A DNA stretch of 64,000 bases, taken from NCBI GenBank assembly GCA_963792075.1, contig CAWBUW010000012.1, forward strand, positions 806,001 through 870,000, written 5' to 3'. The notes beneath the pieces are model-generated. The model was given only the letters and a program-made list of their open reading frames with translations. It was not told the DNA's origin and made no database searches. This DNA is from CAWBUW01 sp963792075. GTDB lineage: Bacteria; Chloroflexota; Anaerolineae; Anaerolineales; UBA4823. Numbering within the stretch: the stretch's first letter is position 1; each line of letters starts with the position of its first letter. A program made the position numbers and the translations under genes. Below, one piece after another: positions 24,235 through 32,652 of the stretch.

Positions 24235-25210
24235 GGAACAATACCTGCTCAAAGTAGATAATCTGGTCAAGCATTTCCCGATCAAGCGCGGCCTTCTCCA
24301 GCGCCAGGTCGGCGCGGTGCGCGCCGTAGACGGCATTTCATTCGCTATCAAAAAGGGCGAGACCTTCGGACTGGTAGGCGAGTCGGGCTGTGGTAAATCC
24401 ACCGCCGGGCGCGCCATCCTGCAGCTCCACAAGCCCACCTCGGGACATGTCTATTTTGATGGCCAGGACCTGGTGAGTTTGAAGCCTGAAGAGTTGCGCA
24501 AGATGCGCCGCCGCATGCAGATGATCTTCCAGGACCCCTACGCCAGCCTGAACCCGCGTATGTCGGTGGCGGAGATCATCGGCGAACCGCTTTTGATCCA
24601 CGGGCTGTCCAAGCCGGGCGCTCAGATGCTTGACCGGGTCAAAGAGCTGCTCGAGGTGGTGCGCCTGAACCCCAGCTTTGCCTTGCGCTACCCGCATGAA
24701 TTCTCGGGCGGCCAGCGCCAGCGCATTGGTGTGGCGCGCGCCCTGTCGCTCAACCCAGATCTGATCGTCTGCGACGAGCCCATCTCCGCCCTGGATGTCT
24801 CCATCCAGGCGCAGGTGATCAACCTGCTGGAGGATTTGCAGGAACAGTTTGGCCTGACCTATCTGTTTATTGCGCATGACTTGTCGGTCGTGCGCCACAT
24901 CAGCAAGCGCGTGGCGGTGATGTACCTGGGCAAAGTGGTCGAGCTCGCCCATGTGAATGATCTCTATTCTCACCCGCTCCATCCCTACACTCAGGCGCTG
25001 CTTTCTGCCGTACCCGTGCCTGACCCGGTGATCGAGGCTACACGCAAGCGCATTATCCTGGTGGGCGATGTGCCTTCCCCGGTCAACCCGCCCTCGGGCT
25101 GCCATTTCCGCACGCGCTGCCCGCTGGCCGTAGAAATTTGTGCGCGTGAAGATCCGGCGTGGCGCGAGATCAGCCCGGAGCACTGGGTGGCCTGCCACCT
25201 GGTCCAGTAA
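24227..25210 (+). CDS. Oligopeptide/dipeptide ABC transporter ATPase (DppF/OppF type)
   Basis: Second ATPase subunit (327 aa), partner of the gene at 23227. It shows the OppF hallmark FPIKRGLLQRQVG near the N-terminus, Walker A GESGCGKSTAG, signature FSGGQRQRIGVARAL and Walker B LIVCDEPISALDVS. The C-terminus has GCHFRTRCPLAVEIC and ends CHLVQ. I chose ATG 24227 (MSEEQYLLKVDNLVKHF), preceded by GAAGGAAAAG, rather than upstream codons inside the previous gene. Confidence 0.94.
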   Translation: MSEEQYLLKVDNLVKHFPIKRGLLQRQVGAVRAVDGISFAIKKGETFGLVGESGCGKSTAGRAILQLHKPTSGHVYFDGQDLVSLKPEELRKMRRRMQMIFQDPYASLNPRMSVAEIIGEPLLIHGLSKPGAQMLDRVKELLEVVRLNPSFALRYPHEFSGGQRQRIGVARALSLNPDLIVCDEPISALDVSIQAQVINLLEDLQEQFGLTYLFIAHDLSVVRHISKRVAVMYLGKVVELAHVNDLYSHPLHPYTQALLSAVPVPDPVIEATRKRIILVGDVPSPVNPPSGCHFRTRCPLAVEICAREDPAWREISPEHWVACHLVQ

Positions 25211-25406
25211 ATCGTGGTTCGCATGACGCCAGCTTCGCTTGCAGCTTAACAAAGAACAGTGTTACACAATCCAAATGAACCAAACGAGTTGTTTGGGAGT
25301 TGTTTTATAGAGAGGAGGTGATTTACCGGTAGAGACCCCCCGGGAATGCCGGTCCCCTATTGAAGTGTTGTTCAAACGATCAAATTCCTTTTGGAGGAGA
25401 AAAACA
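25211..25406 (+). other. Intergenic leader with orphan Shine-Dalgarno-like sequence
   Basis: About 196 nt before the binding-protein gene. It has AGAGGAGGTGATTTA (25311-25325), nearly the full anti-16S sequence, but no start codon at a usable distance; the real ribosome-binding site GGAGGAG is at 25393-25399. A weak inverted repeat (ACCGG/CCGGT) follows the orphan sequence. Confidence 0.5.
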
Positions 25407-27188
25407 ATGCGTAACAAAGTATTTGCTGTCCTGGCGCTGCTCCTGGTTGCTTCTATGATTTTGGGAGCCTGTGCCTCAGCCACCCCGCAGGTTGTTAAAG
25501 AAGAGGTCATCAAGACCGTGGAAGTGGTCAAGACGGTGGAAGTCGCCGGTGAGACCAAAGTAGAGACCGTCATCGTTACCGCCACGCCTGAGCCGAAGGC
25601 TGCCGAGATGGAGACTCTGCGTATCAACCTGGGCTCTTACCCTGACTTGATTGACCCGCAGAAGTCCTCGTTCGTCAACGAAATTGCCCACCTCAAGCTG
25701 ATCTACGAAGGCCTGACCACCTTCAACGATAAGCTGGAGACGGTCCCCGGCGCGGCCGAATCGTGGGAATACAATGCGGACGCCACCGAGCTGACCTTCA
25801 AGTTGCGCCCCGATCTGAAGTACTCCGATGGCACGCTCTTGAATGCCAAGCGCTTTGAGTATTCGATCCTGCGCAACATCAACCCTGAGACCGCCGGCGA
25901 ATATTCCGCCATCACCGATGAAATCGTCGGTGCCCCTGAATGGCGCGGCGGCACAGCTCCCGATTCCAGTGGTGTGGGCGTGGTCGCCCTCGACGGCGCG
26001 GGCGCTCCCTGCACCGGCTACGATCAGGCCGACTGCCTCACCCTCAAGCTCACCTTCTCCAAGCCCGCGCCTTACTTCCATACTGTGATGGGCCTGTGGG
26101 TGACTTATCCTGCCAAGGAAGAGAACATCACCGAAGGCGGCGATATCTGGTGGAACAGCTCCAAGTTCCAGGTTGGCAACGGCCCGTACGTGCTTGCCTC
26201 CCTTGAGCCCTTCGTGCGCGCTTTCTTCACCCCCAATCCCAACTTCCACACCGGCGTTGGCCAGGTGAACATCGAGTATTCCTACGTTGTTAACTCGGCT
26301 GTGGCCTTTGCCGCTTACCAGAACAATGAGTTCGACATCATCGGCGCCGCTGCCGAAGACCTGACCACGATCGAGGCGGATCCCCAGTTGAAATCCGAGC
26401 ACCTGCTCTACCCTGGCTCCTGCTCGTACGCTGTCATGTTCCACCAGCTCAAAGAGCCCTTCACCGATGTGAAGGTGCGCGAGGCCTTTGCTTACGCCCT
26501 CGACCGCGAGAGCTGGGTCAAAGACGTTCTGCATGGTTTGGGCAGCCCAACCCTGACCTGGATCCCCAAGGGCTATCCTGGCTACCAGGAAGGCGAAACT
26601 CGCTGGGGCTTTGACTCCGCGAAAGCTCTCGAGTCGATCGCGGCTTCCAGCTATGGCTCGGTGGCTGCCCTGCCTGAAATCGTCCTGACCTTCAGCGACT
26701 CCCCCCGCAACCGCACACGCTACGAGTGGCTGCTGGCGAAGTTTAAAGAGGTCTTCGGTGCTGATCTGAAGATCTCCCTCAACCCGGTTGAGCCCACCAC
26801 CTACACGTCTCTGACCAAGGATATCGCTACTGCGCCGCAGATGTTCATCCTGGGTTGGTGCGCAGACTATCCCGATCCGCAGAACTGGCTGAGCGTGTAC
26901 TGGAAGACCGGCGGCTTTGGCGAGCGCATCGGTTACTCGAACCCCGACTTTGACGCCCTGGTCAATTCCGCGGATACCGAGCTCGATCCCGCCAAGCGCG
27001 CCGATCTGTACAAGCAGGCGCAGGATCTGCTCGTCGCGGGCGCTCCCGTGGGCTTCATGTGGAACAATGTCAATTCTTACCTGGTGAAGCCGTGGGTCAA
27101 GGGGATTGTCACTACCCCGCAGGATTCCGCCTGGTCAGGTGACATCAACCCGATCGGTATTAGCATCGACTCTTCGATGAAGCCGTAA
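25407..27188 (+). CDS. Peptide-binding lipoprotein (SBP family 5)
   Basis: Extracytoplasmic peptide-binding protein (593 aa). Signal peptide with lipobox MILGAC (Cys about 22), then a repeated Val/Lys/Glu/Thr tether (EEVIKTVEVVKTVEVAGE) ending VTATPEP, then the OppA/DppA fold (LRINLGSYPDLIDPQKSSF, VREAFAYALDRESWVKDVL, FILGWCADYPDPQNWLSVYW). The start is fixed by TTGGAGGAG upstream. A hairpin at 27211-27250 follows it before the permease genes, which could raise binding-protein over permease levels. Confidence 0.95.
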   Translation: MRNKVFAVLALLLVASMILGACASATPQVVKEEVIKTVEVVKTVEVAGETKVETVIVTATPEPKAAEMETLRINLGSYPDLIDPQKSSFVNEIAHLKLIYEGLTTFNDKLETVPGAAESWEYNADATELTFKLRPDLKYSDGTLLNAKRFEYSILRNINPETAGEYSAITDEIVGAPEWRGGTAPDSSGVGVVALDGAGAPCTGYDQADCLTLKLTFSKPAPYFHTVMGLWVTYPAKEENITEGGDIWWNSSKFQVGNGPYVLASLEPFVRAFFTPNPNFHTGVGQVNIEYSYVVNSAVAFAAYQNNEFDIIGAAAEDLTTIEADPQLKSEHLLYPGSCSYAVMFHQLKEPFTDVKVREAFAYALDRESWVKDVLHGLGSPTLTWIPKGYPGYQEGETRWGFDSAKALESIAASSYGSVAALPEIVLTFSDSPRNRTRYEWLLAKFKEVFGADLKISLNPVEPTTYTSLTKDIATAPQMFILGWCADYPDPQNWLSVYWKTGGFGERIGYSNPDFDALVNSADTELDPAKRADLYKQAQDLLVAGAPVGFMWNNVNSYLVKPWVKGIVTTPQDSAWSGDINPIGISIDSSMKP

Positions 27189-27210
27189 GGCTTGATCAAC
27201 TCTAAGTAAT

Positions 27211-27250
27211 TTTGCTGCCTGGTGCAGGCTTGCTTGCACCAGGCAGCAAA
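27211..27250. terminator. Hairpin, 16-bp perfect arms, between binding protein and permease
   Basis: Arms 27211-27226 and 27235-27250, loop GGCTTGCT. The right arm ends in AAA rather than T, so it is at most a partial terminator or an mRNA-stabilising stem for the upstream gene. Confidence 0.75.
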
Positions 27251-27285
27251 GCCTGAATGGATCCTTTTTAGTAGGAGAGGGCCCT

Positions 27286-28284
27286 GTGCTGACCTACATC
27301 ATTCGTCGTATACTCTGGCTTATCCCGGTCTTGTTGATCAGCGCTGGGATCACGTTTTTTCTGATGCACCAAGCCCCGGGCGGCCCCTGGGACCGTGACC
27401 TGGGTCGCCGCCAGGTGGACGCTACCACGCAGGCCAGGCTGAATGCATATTATGGCCTGGATAAACCCCTCTGGCGCCAGTTTATGGCTTATATGTTTGG
27501 TGATTTCGATGAAAAAGGCACCTTCAAGTGCGGCCTGGTGTGCGGCAAGCTTGGTCCCTCTTACCGCCAGCGCGGCTTCCAAATTGAACAGCTCTTATTC
27601 GATCCTCCAGAGGGCAAGCCGTTCTGGGATAGCCGCTTTGGTTACTCTTTACGCCTAGGATTGATTTCGCTCGGTTTTGCCATCGTGGTGGGTATCCCGG
27701 TCGGCGTGGTCGCCGCCCTCAAGCAGAACACCTGGATAGATTACGTCAGCCTGTTCACAGCCACGGTGGGCATCTCGGTGCCCAGTTTTGTTATGGCTAT
27801 TTTCCTGATCATCATCTTTGCTTCCTGGTTGAAGTGGGTCAGTGTGATCCCCAAGAATTGGGATGATTACTCCGCCTGGGTCCTGCCCACGCTGGTGCTG
27901 GGTTTTGGTACGCTGGCCCAAACCGCCCGCCTGACGCGCGCCTCGATGCTCGAGGTGGTTCGCCAGGACTACGTGCGCACGGCGCGCGCCAAGGGCCTGC
28001 ACGAGCGGGTCGTGGTGTATCGCCACATGATCCGCAATGCCCTCATCCCGGTCATCACCATTCTGGGCCCATCTCTGGCTTTCCTGGTGACTGGTTCGTT
28101 TATTATCGAGCAGATGTTCGGCTTCCCTGGTATGGGCCGCGCCTATGTGACTGCGATTGGCCAGCGTGATTATTCGATGATCATGGGCACCACCCTGATG
28201 TACGTGGTCCTGGTTTCGATCGCTAACCTAAGCGTGGACTTTATTTACGTGGTTGTAGACCCACGCATTCGTTTGTCGGATTAA
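27286..28284 (+). CDS. Peptide ABC transporter permease (DppB/OppB type)
   Basis: First membrane subunit (332 aa). GTG start at 27286 preceded by TAGGAGAGG. The N-terminus MLTYIIRRILWLIPVLLISA is typical for OppB, followed by about six transmembrane helices and the EAA-type loop VRTARAKGLHERVVVYRHMI (~226-245), and ends DFIYVVVDPRIRLSD, the usual OppB terminus. Lies 25 nt before the second permease gene. Confidence 0.95.
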   Translation: MLTYIIRRILWLIPVLLISAGITFFLMHQAPGGPWDRDLGRRQVDATTQARLNAYYGLDKPLWRQFMAYMFGDFDEKGTFKCGLVCGKLGPSYRQRGFQIEQLLFDPPEGKPFWDSRFGYSLRLGLISLGFAIVVGIPVGVVAALKQNTWIDYVSLFTATVGISVPSFVMAIFLIIIFASWLKWVSVIPKNWDDYSAWVLPTLVLGFGTLAQTARLTRASMLEVVRQDYVRTARAKGLHERVVVYRHMIRNALIPVITILGPSLAFLVTGSFIIEQMFGFPGMGRAYVTAIGQRDYSMIMGTTLMYVVLVSIANLSVDFIYVVVDPRIRLSD

Positions 28285-28309
28285 TGCGCGCTTCTCGGAG
28301 GATTTTTGT

Positions 28310-29305
28310 ATGTCAGATCAAACACCGAATACGCTTGAAGCGTTAGGGATTGCCGAGTTTGAGATCAACCGCCCGCCCAAGAGCCTGGGCCGGGAAGCCT
28401 GGGAGCGCCTGTTGCGCAACCGGGCCTCGGTGCTAGGCATGGTGCTGGTGGCAATCTTCAGCCTGATGGCTTTGTTTGCCAACGTGATTTCGCCCCAGGA
28501 CCCGCTGAAGATCCACGGCGGCAAGACCTTCTTGCCTCCCGTGTTTGTTACTAATTCGCCTACAAATTCGGTGCCGGATCCTGAATTCCTCCTGGGCACG
28601 GATACCATCGGGCGCGACGTGCTCAGCCGGGTGATCTATGGCTCGCGAGTCTCCATGCTGGTTGGGTTTCTACCCACCATCGTGATCCTGCTCATCGGTA
28701 CGGTGATCGGCATGGCGGCCGGTTTTTACGGCGGCGGGGTTGATAATTTCCTCATGCGCCTGACCGATATCGTCTACGGCTTCCCCGACTTGCTCTTTTT
28801 TATCACCATCCTGGTTGCGCTGAAAGATACGGGCATCGGCGATATCATGAACGGCTTATTCCTGCTCTTCCTGGCGCTGGCCCTGGTCAACTGGGTAGGC
28901 GTGGCGCGTGTGGTGCGCGGCCAGGTGCTCTCGCTGAAAGAAAAGGAATTCATTGAAGCCGCGCGCTGCATCGGCGCCAAGGATTCGCGCATCATGCTGC
29001 GCCACCTGCTGCCCAATACACTGGGCCCGCTGATCGTGCTCACGGCTTTTCGTGTGCCTGGGTCCATCATCACCGAGGCCACGCTGGGTTACCTCGGCCT
29101 GGGCATGAAGCCCGCCTCCTCCAACACCGATTTCTTCATCACCAGTTGGGGCGTGCTCATGCTCGAGGGCCAGTCGGCCATCAACGCCCAGCCCTGGATC
29201 CTGCTCGCTCCCGCCATCTGCGTGGCCATCGTCGTGCTGGCCTTCACCTTCCTGGGCGATGGCCTGCGGGATGCCCTCGACCCCCGCATGCGCGGTACCT
29301 CTTAA
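28310..29305 (+). CDS. Peptide ABC transporter permease (DppC/OppC type)
   Basis: Second membrane subunit (331 aa), partner of the gene at 27286. ATG preceded by GGAGG. The N-terminal cytoplasmic part (LGREAWERLLRNRASVLGMV) leads into the first helix. LGTDTIGRDVLSRVIYGSRV and the EAA loop EFIEAARCIGAKDSRIMLRH are characteristic, and the end ALDPRMRGTS is typical. Last gene of the operon; a perfect hairpin with a T-run follows. Confidence 0.95.
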   Translation: MSDQTPNTLEALGIAEFEINRPPKSLGREAWERLLRNRASVLGMVLVAIFSLMALFANVISPQDPLKIHGGKTFLPPVFVTNSPTNSVPDPEFLLGTDTIGRDVLSRVIYGSRVSMLVGFLPTIVILLIGTVIGMAAGFYGGGVDNFLMRLTDIVYGFPDLLFFITILVALKDTGIGDIMNGLFLLFLALALVNWVGVARVVRGQVLSLKEKEFIEAARCIGAKDSRIMLRHLLPNTLGPLIVLTAFRVPGSIITEATLGYLGLGMKPASSNTDFFITSWGVLMLEGQSAINAQPWILLAPAICVAIVVLAFTFLGDGLRDALDPRMRGTS

Positions 29306-29311
29306 CTTAAT

Positions 29312-29352
29312 AAATAGGGAGTGAAGTGGCAAAGCCACTTCACTCCCTATTT
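29312..29352 (+). terminator. Perfect hairpin, 19-bp arms, followed by T-run
   Basis: Arms 29312-29330 and 29334-29352, loop AAA, then TTA. A good intrinsic terminator for the peptide operon, and also a member of the GCAAAGC-tip hairpin population. Confidence 0.85.
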
Positions 29353-29356
29353 TTAA

Positions 29357-29387
29357 TTGAACCCTTGCCAACGTTGGCTGGTATAAT
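29357..29387 (+). promoter_or_regulatory. Promoter with GCCAACGTTGGC operator in the spacer
   Basis: -35 TTGAAC (29357-29362) and -10 TATAAT (29382-29387) with a long 19-nt spacer that contains the perfect 12-bp palindrome GCCAACGTTGGC (29367-29378). The palindrome is placed so that a bound regulator would block or realign the promoter of the sigma-factor gene. Confidence 0.55.
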
Positions 29388-29485
29388 ATTAATACACCCT
29401 GAATAGTTGGGTATCTTTTTACTTATTAACTGCACATTTCGCGCGCGCAGTGCGGTTATCCAATTATTTCCTCGGATAAGTGGGT

Positions 29486-30088
29486 ATGGGTATTGAGGAT
29501 CGCGATCTGATCGAAAGACTTCAACGGGGCAGCCTGGAGAGTTTAGGAATTTTATACGACCGCTACCAGCGCCTGGTTTTCCGCACCGCGCTGGCCATCA
29601 CCGGCGACCCCGAAGCCGCGGCGGATTTGCAGCAGGACGTCTTCCTGCGCCTGTTCCGCTTCGCCGATCGCATCGATAGTAAGCGCCCCCTGGAGCCCTG
29701 GCTGTATCGCATGACCGCCAACCTGTCTTATACCTGGGTCAAGCGGCATAACCGTTGGATCCGTCCCCTGGAGGACCTGGCCGAATGGCTGGCGGGCAAG
29801 GGGCGCAGCTCGCTGGTGCAGCAGATCGAGCTGGATGAGACCAGCCAGCAGATCCAGCAAGCGATGCTGGCTTTACCCCTGGCGCACCGCCTGGTAGTGG
29901 CGCTGTATTATGTGAATGATCTTTCTTTACAAGAGATTGCCGAGATCTTGGAGATCCCGGTAGGGACGGTGAAATCAAGGCTGTATTATAGCCGGCAGGC
30001 GCTGCGGGCAGACCTGGGGGATTTGCAGAATGGGCTGCAGCCGGGTAAATCTCGCGCCGAATTGGAACCACACTACGAGTTTACTTAG
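29486..30088 (+). CDS. RNA polymerase sigma factor, ECF (sigma-70 region 2/4) family
   Basis: Sigma factor of 200 aa. Region 2 spans about 5-80 (YDRYQRLVFRTALAITGDPE, DLQQDVFLRLFR, PLEPWLYRMTANL) and region 4 about 115-175 (LPLAHRLVVALYYVNDLSLQ, EILEIPVGTVKSRLYYSRQA). I use ATG 29486; a GTG six nt upstream is possible. No classical anti-sigma factor with a transmembrane helix follows; instead a small soluble protein and a lipoprotein are encoded downstream. Confidence 0.94.
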   Translation: MGIEDRDLIERLQRGSLESLGILYDRYQRLVFRTALAITGDPEAAADLQQDVFLRLFRFADRIDSKRPLEPWLYRMTANLSYTWVKRHNRWIRPLEDLAEWLAGKGRSSLVQQIELDETSQQIQQAMLALPLAHRLVVALYYVNDLSLQEIAEILEIPVGTVKSRLYYSRQALRADLGDLQNGLQPGKSRAELEPHYEFT

Positions 30089-30101
30089 AATCGATCCGAA
30101 A

Positions 30102-30156
30102 ATTATTTGGGTTGTGTGTGTGGCGGCGTAGCCGCCACACACACAACCCAAATAAT
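30102..30156. repeat. Perfect hairpin, 26-bp arms, GCGTAGC tip, with outer inverted repeats
   Basis: Arms 30102-30127 and 30131-30156, loop GTA. Outside them ATCCGAAAATT on the left matches ATCCGTAAATT read inward from the right (through 30170), so the palindrome extends imperfectly to about 30094-30170. Longest perfect arms in the window. Confidence 0.93.
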
Positions 30157-30191
30157 CCAATTTACGGATTTTAGGACACGGTGGTGCTGCG

Positions 30192-30437
30192 ATGGATGAG
30201 AGGCTTCATTTAAGTCAAAAGATCAAACACTGGTTGGCGGCGACGCCTTCGCCGCGTGCCGGGCGCGTCTCCCTGCTGCGCGCGGCCGCTCTTCTTAGCC
30301 AGCCGAAGCCGATCGAACTTTCCTGGTTCGATGTGCCTGGCCGGCACCACCCCACCGATCACTACCTTTCGGTTTATACCTGGGCCATGGTAAACAGCTT
30401 CCAAACCCGCCTGGCAGGCCTATATATTAATGTATGA
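30192..30437 (+). CDS. Small protein of unknown function (81 aa), coupled to a binding lipoprotein
   Basis: Soluble-looking 81-aa protein, MDERLHLSQKIKHWLAATPS at the start and no membrane segment, Cys or His cluster. Its stop overlaps the start of the downstream lipoprotein gene (ATGA at 30434-30437), which argues that it is real and translationally coupled. It lies between the ECF sigma gene and the lipoprotein gene; an anti-sigma or adaptor role is possible but nothing in the sequence shows it. Confidence 0.65.
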   Translation: MDERLHLSQKIKHWLAATPSPRAGRVSLLRAAALLSQPKPIELSWFDVPGRHHPTDHYLSVYTWAMVNSFQTRLAGLYINV

Positions 30438-32359
30438 GAATTAAAATCGCGCTGACCCTGGCGCTGGGTCTCTTATGGGTAAGCGCCTGCAACCTCAATC
30501 CAATCCCTGCCTCGCCTGTACCTTCTCAACCCATTTTCCAAACGGAGACCGTACCGGCTCCTGTCGCCGCGGAACAAACATCCGTCTTGCCGGCACAAAC
30601 GCCCACCCTTGAGCCAACCCCGACCCCCTTGCCGCTCCAGCTCACGGTTTGTTTGGGGCGCGAGCCGGGCAGCCTGTTTCCGTACACTGCCAGCGGGCGA
30701 GCCGCGCAAGCAGTGCTGGCTGCGCTTTACGACGGGCCTTTTGAGCCCGGCGAGAACCTTAATAATGAAGCTCCAGTAATCGTAGAGCTGCTGCCCTCGT
30801 TGGAAAATGGCGCCATGCGCCTGGAAAGTGTCACGGTAGACCCTGGCGAAAGCCTGGTGGACAGCTCTGGCGCTTTGACCGCCCTGGCGGAAGGCGTGGT
30901 GTACCGCCCCGCGGGCTGCTCACAGCGCGCCTGTGAGCTGGTTTACACAGGCAGCGCTCCCATTCAGATGAACCAGTGGGTGCTGAGCTATACACTGCTG
31001 CCCGCTTTGACCTGGTCGGACGGCGCTCCGCTGACCTCCGACGATGTCCTGTATGGCTATGAGGTGGCACAGGCGCTCTTCCCTGCCGTCAAGGCTGATC
31101 TGCTCAGCCGCACGGCAAGTTACACAGCCGTGGATGAACGTACTGTGGAGTGGAAGGGGCTGCCGGGCTACCAGGATGGCGATGCAGCCGGCAAATTCTT
31201 CGCCCCGCTGCCGCGCCACGCCTGGGGGTCGATTACCATGCAGGAGCTGCCTTCCAGCGAAGCGACCTCCCGTAGCCCCTTGGGTTGGGGCGCTTATGTG
31301 TTAAGCGAGTGGCTCCCCGGTGATCACATCCTGCTGCAGCGCAATTCATATTACTTCCGGGCGAGTGACGGCCGGCCGTATTACGACCAAATTGTTTTTC
31401 GCATTGATTCAAATACAAACCAGGCCGCGGCCGCCTTCGGCGCTGACGAATGCGATGTGTTGGATCCAGCCGTGGGCGAGCTGCCTGCCGGGGCGCAGGC
31501 CTTCCGCCAGCCGGCGAGCTGGACTCTGCTGTTGTTTGGCACGCGCCCGGCTAACGAGAGTCGCCCCTCTCCGTTCGCCAGCCTGGAAGTCCGCCGTGCC
31601 GCGGCGCTGTGTGTGGATCGCGCCGCCGTTGCCCAGGCTGCCAGTGGCACGCTGGCCGAAGCCTATGTCCCCACCGGATCACCCTATTTCAACCCGCAGG
31701 CCGTGCTGCCCGCTTACGACCCGGCCGCGGCCGGGCCGCTGTTGGACAACGCCGGCTGGGTGGATGCCGATGCGGACCCCACCACGCCGCGCACCGCGCT
31801 GGGTGCGCCCGGGTTTGTCACCGGTTCGCCGTTCGCCATCAGCCTCTTGGTCTCGCCGGATGAAGCCCAGCAGGCGGCTGCCCTCATCATCCAGCAGGGA
31901 CTGGGCGACTGCGGCATTCAGGTGACGCTGGAGACCCACTCGGCCGCTGAATACCTGGCGGCAGGCCCAGACGGCCCCGTGTTTGGCCGGGCTTTTGATC
32001 TGGCGCTCTTCGCCTGGCCGGCCGGCCAGGCGCCGCCCTGCGGATTGCTGCTCAGCCGGGAGATCCCCGGCGATTACCCGGCTTATCTCAAGGGCTGGGG
32101 CGGCGCCAATGCTGCCGGCTACGCCCGCCCGGAATATGACCGGGCCTGCACCTCCGCCCTGACCGCCCTGCCCTCCGACGCCGCAGCGGCGCAAGACTAT
32201 GCCCAGGCGCAGGCGCTGCTGGCCGAAGACCTGCCCCTGCTGCCGCTCTACTGGCAGGAGCGCCTCGCCGCCGCCTCGGCCAACCTGTGCGGCCTGGCTG
32301 CACCCGATGGAAGCTTGGCCTGGTGGAAAGTGGAGTCTTTTACGGATTGTTCCAAATAG
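30434..32359 (+). CDS. Peptide-binding-like lipoprotein (SBP family 5), sigma-linked
   Basis: Lipoprotein of 641 aa with signal peptide and lipobox LWVSAC (Cys about 19), Thr/Pro tether (PTLEPTPTPLPLQL) and a diverged SBP family 5 fold (LPALTWSDGAPLTSDDVLYG, LEVRRAAALCVDRAAVAQA). It is not followed by permease genes of its own and is encoded with an ECF sigma factor and a small protein. It may act as an accessory or sensory binding protein rather than a transport component (inference). It resembles the lipoprotein encoded at 40085 in layout. Confidence 0.85.
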   Translation: MRIKIALTLALGLLWVSACNLNPIPASPVPSQPIFQTETVPAPVAAEQTSVLPAQTPTLEPTPTPLPLQLTVCLGREPGSLFPYTASGRAAQAVLAALYDGPFEPGENLNNEAPVIVELLPSLENGAMRLESVTVDPGESLVDSSGALTALAEGVVYRPAGCSQRACELVYTGSAPIQMNQWVLSYTLLPALTWSDGAPLTSDDVLYGYEVAQALFPAVKADLLSRTASYTAVDERTVEWKGLPGYQDGDAAGKFFAPLPRHAWGSITMQELPSSEATSRSPLGWGAYVLSEWLPGDHILLQRNSYYFRASDGRPYYDQIVFRIDSNTNQAAAAFGADECDVLDPAVGELPAGAQAFRQPASWTLLLFGTRPANESRPSPFASLEVRRAAALCVDRAAVAQAASGTLAEAYVPTGSPYFNPQAVLPAYDPAAAGPLLDNAGWVDADADPTTPRTALGAPGFVTGSPFAISLLVSPDEAQQAAALIIQQGLGDCGIQVTLETHSAAEYLAAGPDGPVFGRAFDLALFAWPAGQAPPCGLLLSREIPGDYPAYLKGWGGANAAGYARPEYDRACTSALTALPSDAAAAQDYAQAQALLAEDLPLLPLYWQERLAAASANLCGLAAPDGSLAWWKVESFTDCSK

Positions 32360-32397
32360 GCTGCTCCTGCTCTCCAAGTCTCTTTCTGGAAAGGGGC

Positions 32398-32469
32398 CTG
32401 GGATACGTGTGGGCAGCAAAACTGCCCACACGTATCCCAGCTTCCTCTTTCTCCCCGCCCCAGGGCGGG
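32398..32469. repeat. Two-hairpin repeat unit (third copy of the 18.5-kb unit)
   Basis: Perfect 19-bp arms 32398-32416 / 32422-32440 (loop CAAAA), then CTTCCTCTTTCTC and a second stem CCCGCCC-CA-GGGCGGG (32454-32469). The same hairpin-CCTCTTT-GC-stem order occurs twice at 18527-18725. Confidence 0.85.
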
Positions 32470-32486
32470 AGAAATAAAATCTAGGG

Positions 32487-32515
32487 TTGACCAATTGCCT
32501 TTTCTTAGGTATAAA
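32487..32515 (+). promoter_or_regulatory. Promoter TTGACC-17-TATAAA of the second peptide operon
   Basis: -35 TTGACC 32487-32492 and -10 TATAAA 32510-32515 with an ideal 17-nt spacer; leader of about 130 nt to the binding-protein start. Confidence 0.7.
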
Positions 32516-32652
32516 TCTACTACTGTATTAGTCCAAATATCTAAAAACTTACAATACTGGAAGGAGGTGGTGCGCAGAATTCCGCGTACATGGTTGTTCA
32601 CCATAAACGTTTTGTAAAATCAAATCAATAGAATGCTTTCGGAGGAGAAAAC
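32516..32652 (+). other. Leader with orphan AAGGAGGTGGTG and possible 13-aa leader peptide
   Basis: AAGGAGG at 32561-32567 is too far from the binding-protein ATG (its own site GGAGGAG is at 32641-32647). A short frame ATG 32590 to TAG 32631 (MVVHHKRFVKSNQ) lies in between. The first peptide operon has a similar orphan site at 25311, which makes a leader-based control worth considering. Confidence 0.4.
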
